A stretch of 64,000 nucleotides of DNA from an uncultured Mucilaginibacter sp. Lineage in GTDB: Bacteria; Bacteroidota; Bacteroidia; Sphingobacteriales; Sphingobacteriaceae. The stretch is from contig CAIPFE010000015.1 of assembly GCA_903864275.1 (NCBI GenBank), positions 1 through 64,000 on the forward strand, in the 5' to 3' direction. Position 1 is the stretch's first letter. The number at the start of each line of letters is the position of its first letter. Shown piece by piece: positions 44,886 to 55,530 of the stretch. Position numbers and translations under genes: made by a program. Below the pieces are notes generated by a model, which saw only the letters and a program-made list of their open reading frames with translations, was not told the origin of the DNA and made no database searches.

Positions 44886-44915
44886 AAAAAAGCGCGCATG
44901 AAACATGGCGCTTTT
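44886..44915 (-). terminator. Terminator after the 135-residue gene
   Basis: On the minus strand AAAAGCGCCATG and CATGCGCGCTTT pair around a three-base loop and run into seven T, about 50 bp past the stop at 44963. Confidence 0.7.
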
Positions 44916-44962
44916 CGGCTTGGATATATAATGGGGTATTTAATTGACCCTTGATCCGGCTA

Positions 44963-45370
44963 TCAGTTTGTCGTCTTCAAAATGTTTTCAACAAGTTGAA
45001 ATAACGACTTTTTCACATCCCTGTAATCGCGGGTAATATTTGTCATTAAATGTTCCAGGTGGACCTGCTTAACGGCTAACTCTTCAGCATTTTCCGGGAT
45101 GATATCCTCTGCCATCAATTCGACATGTTTAAGCTGCTGCGAAAGCAAGACGCCCGCACGTGCACCTTCTTCTTCCAACTTCAGTAATTCCGTCCCGGTA
45201 CGCTTAAATTGTTCAAAATAAGCCTGATCGCAAAGGCGGATAAAATAATCGTCCATCAACCTGTGAAAAAAGGCTGTTTCGATCTTAAAAAATTCAAGGT
45301 CTGATGACCATCGTCTCGCGATAACATAATATTGCAGCGAACGGGCCGACATAGCTGTTGCAAATCCCAT
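44963..45370 (-). CDS. Helical hypothetical protein of the low-oxygen cluster
   Basis: This 135-residue protein is almost entirely helical with coiled-coil character (about 60-130), no signal peptide and no recognised domain. A CRP/FNR-like palindrome lies 79 bp upstream of its ATG (45441-45458). It sits beside the MgtA, stress-protein and glucan phosphorylase genes on the same strand. A stress-related role is inferred from the neighbours alone. Confidence 0.6.
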   Translation of the reverse strand: MGFATAMSARSLQYYVIARRWSSDLEFFKIETAFFHRLMDDYFIRLCDQAYFEQFKRTGTELLKLEEEGARAGVLLSQQLKHVELMAEDIIPENAEELAVKQVHLEHLMTNITRDYRDVKKSLFQLVENILKTTN

Positions 45371-45440
45371 ATTGATTAATGTTTAGAATGTAAAAATCCC
45401 CTTTTCACAGAGTTCAAACTATGACAACAGGCATTGAAAA

Positions 45441-45458
45441 ATGTGATTTTACACACAT
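45441..45458 (-). promoter_or_regulatory. CRP/FNR-like palindrome, site 1
   Basis: ATGTG-N8-CACAT, or TGTGA-TTTTAC-ACACA, is centred 79 bp before the start of the gene at 45370. It departs from TGA-N6-TCA by one base in the right half. Confidence 0.45.
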
Positions 45459-45505
45459 CGGCGGACAATGTTAAAAAAACGATTTAGCGGATCATACCTA
45501 ACTAT

Positions 45506-48040
45506 TTACTTCGTAGCGGCATTCATTTTTTTATAAAACCAGCGCTTAGCCATTTCGGCAGATATAATATAACAGGCAACTATCAGCAGCATCCACCCAT
45601 AAAAAGCAATGGGCAACCTGATAAATCCAAACAATGCGCATAGTGGTGTTAAAGGTAACACCAGTACAAATACTAAAATAAAAGCAGTGGCTATTGACAG
45701 ATATTTACCGGGCAGGCTTTTAAAAAACGGCAGCCTGGTGCGCACAACCAACACAATTAATGTAGCCGAGATAACTGACTCGATAAACCAGCCGGTTTGA
45801 AATTCTTTTTCCTTAGCGTGAAAAACATACAGCAATACCCCGAATGTAAGGTAATCAAATACTGAGCTTAACAATCCAAAAGTGATCATGAATCGCCTTA
45901 TGAAACTCAGGTCCCAGTGCTGGGGCGACTGGATATTTATTTGATCCACCCTGTCTGTTGCTATGGCCATTTCGGGGAAATCGGTTAACAGGTTAGTCAG
46001 CAATATTTGTTTGGGCAATAAAGGCAAAAACGGCAGGAACAGCGACGCGCCGGCCATACTGAACATATTGCCAAAATTTGCGCTGGTTGCCATGAAAATG
46101 TATTTCATGGTGTTGGTAAAGGTTTTGCGGCCTTCAATAATCCCGTTAGCCAAAACATCGAGGTCCTGGCTTAATAAAACAATGTCGGCTGCTTCTTTAG
46201 CTACATCAACCGCGGTATTTACTGAAATACCAACATCCGCCGTATGTAAGGCCGGTGCATCGTTAATACCATCGCCCATAAAGCCAACCACGTTACCGGC
46301 TTTTTGAAGTATGATAATAATGCGTTCTTTTTGATTGGGTTCAACCTCTGCGAAAATATGGGTCAGCGGCGCCTGGTGGATCAATGCAGAATTACTCATC
46401 TTTTGCAATTGGGCGCCGGTAAGTATTTTTGGATTTTTTACACCTACCTGCAGCGCCAGGCTTTTTGCGACCAGCGCATTGTCGCCTGTGATAATTATAA
46501 GCTTTACACCCAGCTTTTCCAGGTTAATTAAAATGTCGGACACACCTGCTTTCGGCGGGTCGAATAAGGTGATGAAGCCCAAAAATATCATGTCTTTTTC
46601 ATCATCCCTTGTAAAATTATGCGCAGCGTTCGCGGGCTTATAAGCAACGCCTAATGTGCGAAATCCGGCATTGCTTAATTCCTGGTATTGCTCAATAATG
46701 GCTTTTTTACAATCGTCAATACCCACTAACTTTCCTTCGGGTGTTTCCGCCTGTGTGCAGATCGACAAAACAGCATTTAAGGCGCCTTTGGTAATGGCCT
46801 GGTTTTGGCTTTTGCTTTTCACCTGGACGGTTAATCTTTTACGGATGAAATCATAAGGGATCTCTGCCTGGATCGTAAAACCATTATCGGGGTCTTTATA
46901 ACTTGAGCAAATGGCCTCATCAATCGGGTTGTTAAATCCCTGCTGCATAGATGCGTTCAGCCAGGCATATTGTAATACCTTATCGCTATGCTTACCATTA
47001 ATATCCAATGAGTCCTTCAGATTTACTTTGCCTTCGGTGATCGTACCCGTCTTATCCGAACAAAGAATATTCATACTGCCGAAATTTTCGATGGAAGACA
47101 GTCGTTTCACAATTACCTTTAGCTTAGCCATTCGCCTGGCGCCGGTTGAAAGGTTAACACTGATAATAGCTGGCAATAATTGTGGTGTAAGCCCTACAGC
47201 TAATGCCAATGAAAATAAAAATGAATCCAGCACGGGTTTATGCAGCAATACATTAATGGCGAAAATAATGAGCACCAGCACCAACGTAATCTCCATCAGC
47301 ATATAGCCAAATTTGCGAATTCCTTTTTCAAAATCCGTCTCCGGCGATTTTTGCTGCAGTTGGGATGATATTTTACCAAACTCCGTATCCTTACCAGTCC
47401 TAACAATTAATGCACTTGCTTTTCCGCTAATGACGTGCGACCCCATGAACAGCGCGTTAGTTCTTTTCGCCAATGGGGTATCCCCAGGCAATACGCCGCA
47501 TATCTTTTCGACAGGGTACGTTTCTCCGGTAAAAGCCGCCTCATCAACGAATAACTCCTGCGAATCCAAAAGCAAGCTGTCGCCTGGTATAAGGTCCCCG
47601 GCATTCAAAAACACTATATCCCCGGGCACTACCGCCTCAACCGGTAGTTCCTTTTTTTGCCCGGCCCTTAACACTGTACAGTGTAATTGTACCAGTTTCA
47701 ATAGCTCCTTCACAGCATCGGCCGCGCCTTTTTCCTGCCAGAAACCAAGAAAGCTGCTGATCAGGACAATGGTAAGGATGATAACTGTATCGGGAACGTC
47801 GCCTAAGCCTGCCGATAGCAAAGCAGCGGCTATCAGTAATAAGGTAATCGGGCTTTTAAATTGCGATAAAAACAAAAGAACGGCCGAGGCATTTGAAGTA
47901 GTTTTGATGGTATTAGGGCCATACGTTTTTAATCGGCTTGAAGCTTCCTTATCAGTGAGGCCATTTTTACTGCAGGATAATTGCTTTAAGGCGTCATCGG
48001 CACTTAAGCTCCAGAAGTTTTGAAACTGGTTATTTTCCAA
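45506..48040 (-). CDS. mgtA: Magnesium-importing P-type ATPase (MgtA type)
   Basis: This 844-residue P-type ATPase has the phosphorylation motif DKTGT at Asp329, TGET in the actuator domain (about 171-174), TGDNALVAKSLA and GDGINDAPAL. The fourth membrane segment reads VGLTPQLLPA, the pattern of MgtA/MgtB transporters. About ten membrane segments are visible. It moves Mg2+ into the cell. It is in a stress and low-oxygen neighbourhood, as in some other Bacteroidota, but its own leader is filled by a repeat element (48050-48153). Confidence 0.88.
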   Translation of the reverse strand: MENNQFQNFWSLSADDALKQLSCSKNGLTDKEASSRLKTYGPNTIKTTSNASAVLLFLSQFKSPITLLLIAAALLSAGLGDVPDTVIILTIVLISSFLGFWQEKGAADAVKELLKLVQLHCTVLRAGQKKELPVEAVVPGDIVFLNAGDLIPGDSLLLDSQELFVDEAAFTGETYPVEKICGVLPGDTPLAKRTNALFMGSHVISGKASALIVRTGKDTEFGKISSQLQQKSPETDFEKGIRKFGYMLMEITLVLVLIIFAINVLLHKPVLDSFLFSLALAVGLTPQLLPAIISVNLSTGARRMAKLKVIVKRLSSIENFGSMNILCSDKTGTITEGKVNLKDSLDINGKHSDKVLQYAWLNASMQQGFNNPIDEAICSSYKDPDNGFTIQAEIPYDFIRKRLTVQVKSKSQNQAITKGALNAVLSICTQAETPEGKLVGIDDCKKAIIEQYQELSNAGFRTLGVAYKPANAAHNFTRDDEKDMIFLGFITLFDPPKAGVSDILINLEKLGVKLIIITGDNALVAKSLALQVGVKNPKILTGAQLQKMSNSALIHQAPLTHIFAEVEPNQKERIIIILQKAGNVVGFMGDGINDAPALHTADVGISVNTAVDVAKEAADIVLLSQDLDVLANGIIEGRKTFTNTMKYIFMATSANFGNMFSMAGASLFLPFLPLLPKQILLTNLLTDFPEMAIATDRVDQINIQSPQHWDLSFIRRFMITFGLLSSVFDYLTFGVLLYVFHAKEKEFQTGWFIESVISATLIVLVVRTRLPFFKSLPGKYLSIATAFILVFVLVLPLTPLCALFGFIRLPIAFYGWMLLIVACYIISAEMAKRWFYKKMNAATK

Positions 48041-48049
48041 GGGGTGAGG

Positions 48050-48153
48050 GGTTGTAAGGGTTGTGGTGGTTGCAGTAGTTATAATGGTTGTAAAACTGGC
48101 TGTAATTTACAACTTTTACAACCATTGCAACCCTTATAACTTATTTACAACCT
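48050..48153. repeat. Composite inverted repeat of GGTTGTAA units before mgtA
   Basis: Left arm 48050-48094 (GTTGTAAGGGTTGTGGTGG...), right arm 48105-48153 with the complements (ACAACTTTTACAACCATTGC...), 10-bp centre. It fills the whole gap between the stress-protein stop and the mgtA start. Third copy of the class seen at 10512 and 23635. Confidence 0.75.
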
Positions 48154-48160
48154 AAAACAA

Positions 48161-48991
48161 TCAGCACGGGAAGATAAGCAAAGGAACGGTTATTTGCGGC
48201 GGAAGCGTATCGGTTATATATCTGCCAATAATTTCCTCAAAATGAAAACGATGATTAACCATTACCAATATATCATTGCGCATTGCGTTGATCATTACAT
48301 CAATCACCTTCGACAGGTTTTTTTCCCTGATGTTATTAAAGAAAAGATTATCATAGTTTACATTTTGGCTAACTTCTTCGCTAAAAACCGTCAGCGCGTA
48401 TTTTTCCGCCATATCGGGCAAGCCATTCGCTGACAAGTGAGCGATTGACAATGCCGCCCGCCACGGGCCGGCAAGTGACGCTAAAAACCTTACAACCTGT
48501 ATGCGGCAATAACGCAGATCGGCCATATATGCTAAACGTTCTATGTCTTTTAATTGCCATTGTACCGGGATGAGTAATAAAGGGCAAAGTACCCTATTTA
48601 GTACTGTATGGATATTTAAACTCTTTTTTGCGGCAACCGGCATGATGTCCGGCATACCTTTAATCATCATCCAAATATGGTTCCTGTTAACGAATTCGAT
48701 TACTTCACCCTCCTCCATGTTTGAGAAATCAAGCTCTTCAATCTCAGGTTTAAAACTTCCTTGCTCGTTATTGAGCGTTTTCAGGAGATGAAGCACGCCT
48801 GAAACAAGCTGATCATCTAAATCAGTTTTAGAAATATGACCGGCTGGTACCTTTTCGGTGACTTTCCTGGTTACAACCGATGTATTCATCAGCATTATAT
48901 TGGCCTGTACCTTTTTGGCCATCGCCAAAGCAAATTCCGCAGCATGTTTGGCTTCAGAAGAGTTGTCATTAATGATCAGGAGCGTTCTCAT
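48161..48991 (-). CDS. Universal stress protein (UspA family), two domains
   Basis: This 276-residue protein begins TLLIINDNSSEAKHAAEFALAMA (as an Usp beta1-alpha1), then a second half with similar strand-helix order from about 150. Each half is near the size of one UspA domain. ATP-binding G-x2-G-x9-G motifs are not clear. A CRP/FNR-type site lies 77 bp before its ATG at 48991. Universal stress proteins are often induced at low oxygen. Confidence 0.75.
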   Translation of the reverse strand: MRTLLIINDNSSEAKHAAEFALAMAKKVQANIMLMNTSVVTRKVTEKVPAGHISKTDLDDQLVSGVLHLLKTLNNEQGSFKPEIEELDFSNMEEGEVIEFVNRNHIWMMIKGMPDIMPVAAKKSLNIHTVLNRVLCPLLLIPVQWQLKDIERLAYMADLRYCRIQVVRFLASLAGPWRAALSIAHLSANGLPDMAEKYALTVFSEEVSQNVNYDNLFFNNIREKNLSKVIDVMINAMRNDILVMVNHRFHFEEIIGRYITDTLPPQITVPLLIFPC

Positions 48992-49062
48992 AACTATAAG
49001 GCTAAGTCATACTAATCAATTTATCAAGTGTAAAAGTTAAAAATAGTTTATAAGGAAAACAA

Positions 49063-49074
49063 TGACAGCGGTCA
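49063..49074 (-). promoter_or_regulatory. CRP/FNR-like palindrome, site 2
   Basis: TGA-CAGCGG-TCA, centred 77 bp before the ATG of the universal stress protein gene. Confidence 0.5.
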
Positions 49075-49146
49075 CAAAGTCACTATTTAATATAAGGCGA
49101 ATGTCATTAGGGTAGCATTCTTAAATTATTAACTAAAGCTAAACAT

Positions 49147-50826
49147 TTAATTTGAACTTAATGTATCTTTTTTGTAACTATTGTACATCTTTTCATAGTA
49201 GTCATCAGCCAGCCGGCCGGCTTCAAAAGCAGGAACGATATCGCCCGCAGCTTTCTTTAAGACAGTTAACCATTTTGGATGGTTATTATAGTACATTGGC
49301 AACACCTTATGCTCTAAAATATCCATCATATTCCTTGCCTCCCGGGCGTCTTTTTCTTCGACCGATAACAAATCCAAAGCGGGTTGAATTATAAAGCAGT
49401 TCTCTCCGTCTATAGCAAATTCGGGTACCCAGCCATCGGGGATTGAAAGATTAATGGCGCCGTTCATTGCTGCCGTCATGCCACTTGTGCCTGATGCTTC
49501 ACGGTACATCCTTGGGTTATTCAGCCATACATCAGTGCCCTTTTTTAACAGCGCCGATAGCGCAAGCTCGTACCCGGTAAGCACCGCACAATTGGAGAAC
49601 GGCTTTATACTTGTGATAATATGGTTAAACTGATCTGTTGACCCTGGATCCTCCGGATACGGCTTCCCCGCCCAGATGATCTGCACCGGGAATTGAGCAT
49701 TATTTATTAATTTAAGAAAACGGTCCCAATCCCACATAACCAGGTCGGCCCGTTTATAGCCCGCAAAACGCCTGGCCCATACTATGGTGAGGATATTTTC
49801 GTCAAATAGCTTCCCGCATTGATCGGCCACCGTTTTAAACAGCATGCTTTTCATTTCTTTTTTTCTGCGGGTAATGGCCTCATCATTGTTGCTGCTTATC
49901 GCATCATCAAGCATCTTGTCCTCCCAATAGGACTTGTTTTGGGCATTTGTAATGGAGATGATCTCACAAATCCCGTTGTAACTACCCCACATTTGCCTGG
50001 CTACCTCGCCGTGAATTTTGGACACGCCATTAGCCTTGCGCGAAAACTTAAGCGCGGCCACGGTATAATTAAAATTATCGCCATCCATACCCAGCAATGA
50101 TCTTACTTCATGCTCCTGTAAATGATAGAAAAACGACATGTCTTTTAATAAACCAAATGTATGTGCTTCGTTGCCTGCCATTTCGGGGGTGTGGGTTGTA
50201 AACACCACTCTTTTCTTTACCTCTTCCAGGCTTTTATATTTTGCATACAGGTAAAAGTTAAGCGATACCGAATGGCCTTCGTTCATGTGGTAAACGTCCG
50301 GCTCAATTCCCAAAATATCAAGCAACATTGCGCCGCCGATGCCTAACACAATAGTCTGTGCAATGCGCGTTTGTTCATTTGGATCATACAGGCAATGGGT
50401 TATCGTGCCCGACAGGTAATCATTTTCGGGAATATCCGTACTCAATAAAAATAATGGCGCAGTTCCGAAAGTTTCCGGCTTCAAAAGATAAGCTTTTACA
50501 TGGACGGGCGAATCATGAACGGGGACTGCAAAAACAATCCCGGTATCCTGCAAAAAAGAATAATCCTTTTCAATAAATTCGGCTTTCATCAGGGCATTGC
50601 CGTCCCGCACCTGGTCGTAGTACCCATATTTCCATAAAATGCCAATACCGAGCAAGTTCTGCTTAAGTTCATAAGCACTTCGCAGGTGTGAGCCGGCCAG
50701 GAAACCCAACCCGCCACTATAAATTTTCAATGCCTGGTCAATAGCAAATTCCATAGAGAAATAGGCCACTGCCTTGCTGTATTTTTCATCGGGCGTGTAG
50801 CCAAAGATCTCTTCCTTTTTTATCAT
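49147..50826 (-). CDS. glgP: Alpha-glucan phosphorylase (short GT35 type)
   Basis: This 559-residue enzyme is the short bacterial type of glycogen/alpha-glucan phosphorylase. It releases glucose-1-phosphate from glycogen or maltodextrin in the cytoplasm. Seen are the N-terminal YFSMEFAIDQALKIYSGGLG (about 24-43), HMNEGHS near 180 and REASGTSGMTAAMNGAINLS (about 447-466), the PLP and substrate region. ATG 50826 is preferred to the GTG just before it. It is upstream of the stress-protein gene with 155 bp between and could feed the phosphoketolase route in low oxygen. Confidence 0.9.
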   Translation of the reverse strand: MIKKEEIFGYTPDEKYSKAVAYFSMEFAIDQALKIYSGGLGFLAGSHLRSAYELKQNLLGIGILWKYGYYDQVRDGNALMKAEFIEKDYSFLQDTGIVFAVPVHDSPVHVKAYLLKPETFGTAPLFLLSTDIPENDYLSGTITHCLYDPNEQTRIAQTIVLGIGGAMLLDILGIEPDVYHMNEGHSVSLNFYLYAKYKSLEEVKKRVVFTTHTPEMAGNEAHTFGLLKDMSFFYHLQEHEVRSLLGMDGDNFNYTVAALKFSRKANGVSKIHGEVARQMWGSYNGICEIISITNAQNKSYWEDKMLDDAISSNNDEAITRRKKEMKSMLFKTVADQCGKLFDENILTIVWARRFAGYKRADLVMWDWDRFLKLINNAQFPVQIIWAGKPYPEDPGSTDQFNHIITSIKPFSNCAVLTGYELALSALLKKGTDVWLNNPRMYREASGTSGMTAAMNGAINLSIPDGWVPEFAIDGENCFIIQPALDLLSVEEKDAREARNMMDILEHKVLPMYYNNHPKWLTVLKKAAGDIVPAFEAGRLADDYYEKMYNSYKKDTLSSN

Positions 50827-50934
50827 CACATAAGCTAACTGTAAAATCCTTTTATGGTTTCATTCCAACATTAAATTGATATTAGCATTGCATTAAATTT
50901 TTTATTGTACAAATACTTTATCCCGTTTGTTGTT

Positions 50935-51744
50935 TCAAAATCTTTCTGGTCTATTGTAAACTATCTTTTTCATATTAAACTTAGCATAACTGACGTCGCC
51001 TTTTTCTAACCTCCATAATACTTCAAAGGCAGTAGGCACAACTATTTCATTTATTTCTTTATAATTACCTGTTTTAATGATCCATGTTTCTAAATTATCT
51101 TCCATATACCGTTTTGTTTCAAGTTGGATAATTTCACCGGCATCATTAAAGGTTACCATATAAAACAGCTGCATCCCAAGGTAGTCAAAAGTTATTTTAG
51201 CCGTACGAGCATCAATTGCTGACCATTGTAAGCGCCCGCCCGGTAATAAATTTGTTGGATACAAAATGCTTTCGCCAAGCCAGCGAATCAATTCGCCCTG
51301 GTTGTATTTTTCTCCTTTTCCGTCAACGATATTATAGAGTGAAAAAAGCGAAACAATTAGCCTGCCTGTGTCAGCAATATACATATCACGGGCGGTAAAC
51401 ATTGCGGTTACGCCCTTCCAGATGAAACCGGGTTTTGCGGTGGTTACGTATTGCTCTCCTTTTATATTTATCCATTTTTTATCCAGCCCGGGTTTAAATT
51501 GTCCGCAGTGAGTAAACCCGACATAACCAATATAAGGCTGCCCATCTTTTAAAACATGTTTAAAATAGCGTTGCACAGGTTCGGGCAAACCTGATAGCTG
51601 GTGGTAACTAAATATTTTACCGGATACCGGTTTTGACTGAGCAAAGAGCTCCCTCACGTTTTTATTAAATTGGAAGGACAAATTCACTTTACCTGTAATA
51701 AAGATAACAACCAGGAATCCGAATATAATAAGTGTAATTATCAT
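50935..51744 (-). CDS. DUF6544-type hypothetical protein
   Basis: This 269-residue protein has one N-terminal membrane segment (about 1-20) and a domain matching the DUF6544/DUF6920 pattern: VQRYFKHVL, then GQFKPG and a GGRLQWSAIDARTAKITF block. The function is unknown. It overlaps the previous gene by four bases and is the last of the row that starts with phosphoketolase. Confidence 0.65.
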   Translation of the reverse strand: MIITLIIFGFLVVIFITGKVNLSFQFNKNVRELFAQSKPVSGKIFSYHQLSGLPEPVQRYFKHVLKDGQPYIGYVGFTHCGQFKPGLDKKWINIKGEQYVTTAKPGFIWKGVTAMFTARDMYIADTGRLIVSLFSLYNIVDGKGEKYNQGELIRWLGESILYPTNLLPGGRLQWSAIDARTAKITFDYLGMQLFYMVTFNDAGEIIQLETKRYMEDNLETWIIKTGNYKEINEIVVPTAFEVLWRLEKGDVSYAKFNMKKIVYNRPERF

Positions 51745-52223
51745 TTGTTTTTAATATTTATGTACCCCTCTTTTTTATACAAATTTCTAATCTGTGGTAA
51801 CAAAGCGACAAAAATGATGACTACAGCAAAAAACATATAAAAAGTATGCAGCCAATGTACAGCCTGGAGGAAAACCATTTCGAGTTGGATCCAAATAATT
51901 AATGCAAAGGCAACATAAATACTGAATGTCCAGGCCCAATACATATCCGGATAGCAATTAAATAATTCGGCAAATCTATATTTTGGTTTGCTGATCAATG
52001 CCAATGCCAGGCTGATTGGAGCCAAACCGAGTACGATAAATAAAATAATACCCGGAATCAAAAAATCATGGAAAGGCGAATTTTTTAACAGGTACAAGGG
52101 CATGCCGAATAACTCACCGGATGGTGAAATTATCAATAGGCCACCGCCAAATATAGCCCCAGATCCAAGAATGGCTAATAAGATCAATAGGATGTTTCGT
52201 GCTGTTTTCGGACTCATCATCAT
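51741..52223 (-). CDS. Hypothetical four-helix membrane protein
   Basis: This 160-residue protein has four hydrophobic segments (about 10-30, 52-75, 95-115 and 120-140). No family is recognised. Three ATGs in a row (52223, 52220, 52217) could start it. It lies 35 bp after the 236-residue membrane protein and overlaps the DUF6544 gene by four bases. Confidence 0.55.
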   Translation of the reverse strand: MMMSPKTARNILLILLAILGSGAIFGGGLLIISPSGELFGMPLYLLKNSPFHDFLIPGIILFIVLGLAPISLALALISKPKYRFAELFNCYPDMYWAWTFSIYVAFALIIWIQLEMVFLQAVHWLHTFYMFFAVVIIFVALLPQIRNLYKKEGYINIKNK

Positions 52224-52258
52224 TTTTATTTTTTTAATGAATTCATTTCGGTTCCCTC

Positions 52259-52969
52259 CTATTTTCTTTTTACAATGCTTTGCAATGTATCAGACTTCTT
52301 CTTAAACAAAATAGCGAGCATTAACATAAACAAGGGAGCGGTAAATGCCCAGGGGACGGCCATTAAAAGTAACTTCTCCGAGAAATTGGGATAGAAATAA
52401 ACAAATACAATTAAGGGAGTAACGAGCGCATGAGCTAAGAAGGCATATCTGACCCACTTTTCAAAACCCTGTTTTTTGAATATAGGTACAGCGAACAAGG
52501 CAGCTAATCCCATAAATATATATCCTATCACATCAAAGTCCCAAAAAAGAGAGTGCGGCGTTTGTTCGAGTATTTTAATGGTGCCTGAGTTACCTTTAAG
52601 TGTCATCGGAATTACCGTTGCCAATTGAACAATATAATTAGCCGTAACAAATACAACATAAACAACTGAAAATATAAGTGCCCCATGACTCCAGATTTTT
52701 TTCTCAGTCGGCGCCGCATAGTGAAGTGCAAGCATTTCAAGCATAAAAGGGACGGCTATACAAAGCGAAAATCCAAAAATTAAAATCTCGTCCCATGGAT
52801 AACTCAAAACACCCAATACCTGTAATAGCTGAACGATAAAGAATGCGGCAGTAGAAACAAATGCGATGAGTCCGCACCGAAATCCAACCTTATAAATTGT
52901 TTTGTTTACGCTGAAAGCTGGGGCTGTTACCGATGGGTAATCCGTTATTAATGTTTCTAACTGATCCAT
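52259..52969 (-). CDS. Hypothetical six-helix membrane protein
   Basis: This 236-residue protein has about six hydrophobic segments, spaced from residue 25 to 230. No known domain is visible. ATG 52969 is used rather than the TTG at 52975, and overlaps the end of the phosphoketolase gene by 13 bp. The overlap suggests translational coupling. Confidence 0.6.
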   Translation of the reverse strand: MDQLETLITDYPSVTAPAFSVNKTIYKVGFRCGLIAFVSTAAFFIVQLLQVLGVLSYPWDEILIFGFSLCIAVPFMLEMLALHYAAPTEKKIWSHGALIFSVVYVVFVTANYIVQLATVIPMTLKGNSGTIKILEQTPHSLFWDFDVIGYIFMGLAALFAVPIFKKQGFEKWVRYAFLAHALVTPLIVFVYFYPNFSEKLLLMAVPWAFTAPLFMLMLAILFKKKSDTLQSIVKRK

Positions 52970-55317
52970 TTCCAATTAAGTATTTCCGGCATATCTTTGC
53001 CGTTAGCCCTGATATATTGTTTGTGTTCAATAAGTTTGTCCTGTAGTTGTTGCTTTAAATAAACCCCCTTGCTGCCTGTTTGCGGCAGGCGGTCAATTAC
53101 ATCCATCACTAGGTGAAACCTGTCCATTTCATTCAAAACGGTCATATCAAAAGATGTAGTAATGGTACCTTCCTCCTTATAACCGCGAACATGCATATTA
53201 ATATTATTAGTCCGGTTATAAGTTAAGCGGTGCACCAGCCAGGGGTATCCATGAAAGGCAAATACAACAGGCTTGTTTGTAGTAAACAATGCATCGAAAT
53301 CTTTGTCGCTTAACCCATGCGTATGCTCTGTATTCTTTTCCAGTTTAAAAAGATCAACCACGTTAATTACCCTGATTTTCAGTTCCGGCAAATGTTCACG
53401 CAATATGGATACGGCTGCCAAGGTCTCCAAGGTCGGAACATCGCCGCTGCAGGCCATTACTACATCCGGTTCACAATCCTGGTCATTGCTGGCCCAGCTC
53501 CATATCCCTATGCCCCGCGTGCAGTGATCAACCGCCTCATCCATGCTGAGCCATTGCGGCGCCGGATGTTTCCCGGCAACAATTACATTTACATAATGAC
53601 GGCTGCGCAGGCAATGATCCATGACCGATAACAGGCAATTGGCGTCAGGCGGAAGATATACCCGCACAATCGTTGCCTTTTTATTCACCACATGATCAAT
53701 AAAACCCGGGTCCTGGTGGGTAAACCCGTTGTGGTCCTGTCGCCATACCGTCGACGTCAGCAGAATATTCAGCGAGGCGATATTATGCCGCCATGGCAAT
53801 TCAGCGCTTGCTTTAAGCCATTTGGCATGCTGGTTAAACATGGAATCAACGATATGTATAAAAGCTTCATAACAATTAAACAAACCATGCCTGCCTGTTA
53901 ACAGGTAACCCTCCAGCCAGCCTTCACACTGGTGTTCGCTAAGCATCTCCATTACGCTGCCTTCCGGGGCAAGAAATTCATCATGTTCAACTGTCGGCGC
54001 AACCCATTGCCGGTTAGTTGCTTCAAATATTATGTCCAGCCGGTTTGATACTGTTTCATCAGGACCAAATATCCTGAAATTGCGCTTATCCTTGTTCTCT
54101 TTTACTACGTCCCTTAGGAACCTCCCGCATACATAGGTATCACCTTCGCCGGCTGCGCCGTGCGAAGCTACTTTTATTGCATAATCCCTGAAGTCGGGCA
54201 GCCGCAGCTCACGCAACAGCTGGCCACCGTTAGCATTTGGATTTGCACCCATCCTGCGTTCTCCTCTGGGCGCCAGTTCAGCCAGTTCAGATATCAGTTG
54301 CCCCTTTTCATCAAAGAGTTCTTCGGGCTTGTAGCTTTTCATCCAGCTTTCCAGTAGTTGAAGATGTTCGGGCGGCGTTGTTGCGGTAACGGCGAGGGGG
54401 ATCTGGTGCGCCCTGAAATTACCCTCTATCTTATACCCGTCAACCTCCTTGGGGCCGGTCCATCCTTTGGGCGATCTCAAAACAATCATTGGCCAGCGGG
54501 GGCGTTCAAAGTCTGTTTGCGCGGCTGCGTCTTGTGTTATCTTTTTAATTTCCGCAACCACCATATCCAGTGCAGCGGCCATGGCCTGGTGCATTGCTCC
54601 GGGTTCATCACCTTCCACAAAGTATGGCTTCCAGCCATATCCACGGAATAATTGTTCCAATTCTTCATGGCTTATCCTTGCCAAAATAGTTGGATTGGAT
54701 ATTTTATAACCATTTAAATGCAAAATCGGCAATACCACGCCATCAGTAACCGGGTTAAGAAATTTATTTGAATGCCAGGCGGTTGCCAGCGGCCCTGTTT
54801 CAGCTTCGCCATCACCGACTACACAGGCAGCAATCAAATCTGGGTTGTCAAGCACAGCGCCAAAAGCATGGCTAAGCGAATAACCCAATTCGCCGCCCTC
54901 GTGAATAGAGCCCGGCGTTTGCGGCGAAGCATGGCTGGAAATTCCGCCTGGATAGGAAAATTGCGTGAACAGTTTCCGCAGCCCGTCCTCATCGTTGGTA
55001 ATATTTGGATAGATCTCGTTATAAGTACCTTCGAGGTAAGTGCAGGCCACTACCGCCGGGCCGCCATGGCCGGGCCCGGAGATGTAGATCATGTTCAGAT
55101 CATACTTGTTGATGACCCTGTTGATATGCGTGTAGATAAAATTCTGGCCGGGCGTTGTGCCCCAATGCCCCAACAGCATGTTTTTTACGTGTTCAAGCTT
55201 AAGCGGCTCTCGCAGCAGTGGATTATCACGTAAGTAAAGCTGCCCCACCGAAAGGTAATTAGCCGCCCGCCAATAGGCATTTATTTGTTGTATTTGTTTT
55301 TCTGACAAGGAGTTCAT
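52957..55317 (-). CDS. xfp: Xylulose-5-phosphate/fructose-6-phosphate phosphoketolase
   Basis: This 786-residue thiamine-diphosphate enzyme splits xylulose-5-P or fructose-6-P to acetyl phosphate. The TPP motif [20 protein letters not shown] (about 168-187), the N-terminal [11 protein letters not shown] and the [11 protein letters not shown] block (about 540-550) mark the Xfp family; size is typical. It gives ATP through acetyl phosphate when respiration is limited. A CRP/FNR-like site lies 94 bp upstream of its ATG. It is followed by three uncharacterised membrane genes in overlap. Confidence 0.95.
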   Translation of the reverse strand: MNSLSEKQIQQINAYWRAANYLSVGQLYLRDNPLLREPLKLEHVKNMLLGHWGTTPGQNFIYTHINRVINKYDLNMIYISGPGHGGPAVVACTYLEGTYNEIYPNITNDEDGLRKLFTQFSYPGGISSHASPQTPGSIHEGGELGYSLSHAFGAVLDNPDLIAACVVGDGEAETGPLATAWHSNKFLNPVTDGVVLPILHLNGYKISNPTILARISHEELEQLFRGYGWKPYFVEGDEPGAMHQAMAAALDMVVAEIKKITQDAAAQTDFERPRWPMIVLRSPKGWTGPKEVDGYKIEGNFRAHQIPLAVTATTPPEHLQLLESWMKSYKPEELFDEKGQLISELAELAPRGERRMGANPNANGGQLLRELRLPDFRDYAIKVASHGAAGEGDTYVCGRFLRDVVKENKDKRNFRIFGPDETVSNRLDIIFEATNRQWVAPTVEHDEFLAPEGSVMEMLSEHQCEGWLEGYLLTGRHGLFNCYEAFIHIVDSMFNQHAKWLKASAELPWRHNIASLNILLTSTVWRQDHNGFTHQDPGFIDHVVNKKATIVRVYLPPDANCLLSVMDHCLRSRHYVNVIVAGKHPAPQWLSMDEAVDHCTRGIGIWSWASNDQDCEPDVVMACSGDVPTLETLAAVSILREHLPELKIRVINVVDLFKLEKNTEHTHGLSDKDFDALFTTNKPVVFAFHGYPWLVHRLTYNRTNNINMHVRGYKEEGTITTSFDMTVLNEMDRFHLVMDVIDRLPQTGSKGVYLKQQLQDKLIEHKQYIRANGKDMPEILNWKWIS

Positions 55318-55403
55318 AGTGTGCTGTGTATTTAAAACGGAACTTTATAAAACAAATGTCTGTTAAGAAGTGTTGAAAAAGAATGACATTCATCGTTGAC
55401 AGA

Positions 55404-55419
55404 AATGACGACAATCATT
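55404..55419 (-). promoter_or_regulatory. CRP/FNR-like palindrome, site 3
   Basis: AATGA-CGACAA-TCATT: perfect 5-bp arms, N6 spacing, centred 94 bp before the xfp ATG. Confidence 0.6.
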
Positions 55420-55530
55420 AAAACAACCGGCAAAAAATGAGCAACATTGAAAAGGAAATGGATCAGTTTCCTTAGAAATTACAGCACTTCCGCGCTCTTT
55501 ACACACGAACACATAATAAAAGAAAATGTG

